A stretch of DNA of 24,317 bases from CAZWDO01 sp964632485 [NCBI: uncultured bacterium] (GTDB lineage: Bacteria; JAGOEH01): NCBI GenBank assembly GCA_964632485.1, contig CAZWDO010000016.1, positions 65,358 through 89,674 of the forward strand, written 5' to 3'. Below the pieces are notes generated by a model, which saw nothing but the letters and a program-made list of their open reading frames with translations, was not told the DNA's origin and searched no databases. The translations under genes and the position numbers were made by a program. Positions 24,205 to 24,317 of the stretch are shown one piece after another (position 1 is the first letter of the stretch; every line of letters begins with the position of its first letter).

Positions 24205-24317
24205 TTATTCATGATCGAACAGGCGCCAGTACCAGTGCGCTGGCTTTTTATTCCGTTTTTTGTCCGCGATCAGTTCCCCAAACGTCTTCTGTATCTCATT
24301 GAAACTCTCAATATCGT
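24205..24317 (-). CDS. 3' end of an unidentified gene (partial)
   Basis: On the minus strand, a frame is open from the window edge to TAA at 24207-24205, giving 36 C-terminal residues that end in KKPAHWYWRLFDHE. The composition (charged helix, then aromatic-rich tail) looks like a genuine protein end, and codon use resembles the neighbours. I do not recognise the family. The start lies outside the window. Confidence 0.5.
   Translation of the reverse strand, partial: DIESFNEIQKTFGELIADKKRNKKPAHWYWRLFDHE

Overview
The window looks like chromosomal DNA of a Gram-negative environmental bacterium from the broad Fibrobacterota-Chlorobiota-Bacteroidota (FCB) neighbourhood. The inference rests on gene content: carboxypeptidase-regulatory-like repeat secreted proteins, a Reg_prop/Y_Y_Y periplasmic sensor, a PAS hybrid kinase, a DUF3795 protein and a PadR/HAAS membrane operon. 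It is probably not Bacteroidota proper. Several genes have clear Shine-Dalgarno sequences (AAAGGA, AAGGAG) and sigma70-type promoters (TTGACA or TTGACT, 16-17 bp spacer, TATAAT-like), whereas Bacteroidota normally use TTTG/TAnnTTTG promoters and weak Shine-Dalgarno signals. Calditrichota, Marinimicrobia or KSB1-like lineages would fit, but no marker gene is present to decide.

Layout. (1) 1-2380, minus: the N-terminal part of a large secreted protein of tandem ~100-residue beta-sandwich repeats, running off the left edge. (2) 2591-8573, plus: a promoter and a tight three-gene operon. It encodes a STAS-domain protein with an unknown C-terminal domain, a 1262-residue fusion of an ABC permease with an extra membrane anchor and three tandem substrate-binding domains, and the matching ATPase. 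This is the most unusual system in the window. (3) 8618-10051, minus: a nitronate monooxygenase-like flavoprotein with a cysteine cluster and coiled-coil tail. (4) 10340-13776, plus: a promoter, a leader with a 22-codon ORF, a soluble PAS-PAS hybrid histidine kinase, and a secreted CBM20-like/esterase protein. (5) 16930-13839, minus: a probable operon of an NlpC/P60-like exported protein, a cysteine-rich DUF3795 protein and a GT-C-type membrane glycosyltransferase with a TPR tail.

(6) 17377-18630, plus: an AT-rich NERD-helicase gene that retains motifs II-VI but lacks the Walker A region. (7) 20655-19027, minus: a PadR repressor, a HAAS-type membrane protein and a minimal ExbB/MotA-like membrane protein in one operon. 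Its promoter is overlapped by a symmetric four-half-site palindrome that looks like the PadR operator. (8) 20824-23856, plus: a promoter and a class III adenylyl cyclase driven by a 14-blade periplasmic propeller sensor. (9) 23857-24317: intergenic DNA with two ATGCCGG/CCGGCAT hairpin repeats and the 3' end of an unidentified minus-strand gene.

The regulatory genes (STAS, hybrid kinase, PadR, cAMP-producing sensor) sit next to transport and envelope genes. The window therefore reads as an envelope sensing and transport region rather than a mobile island. The NERD gene is the only one that looks foreign. No rRNA, tRNA, CRISPR array or complete insertion sequence was seen.
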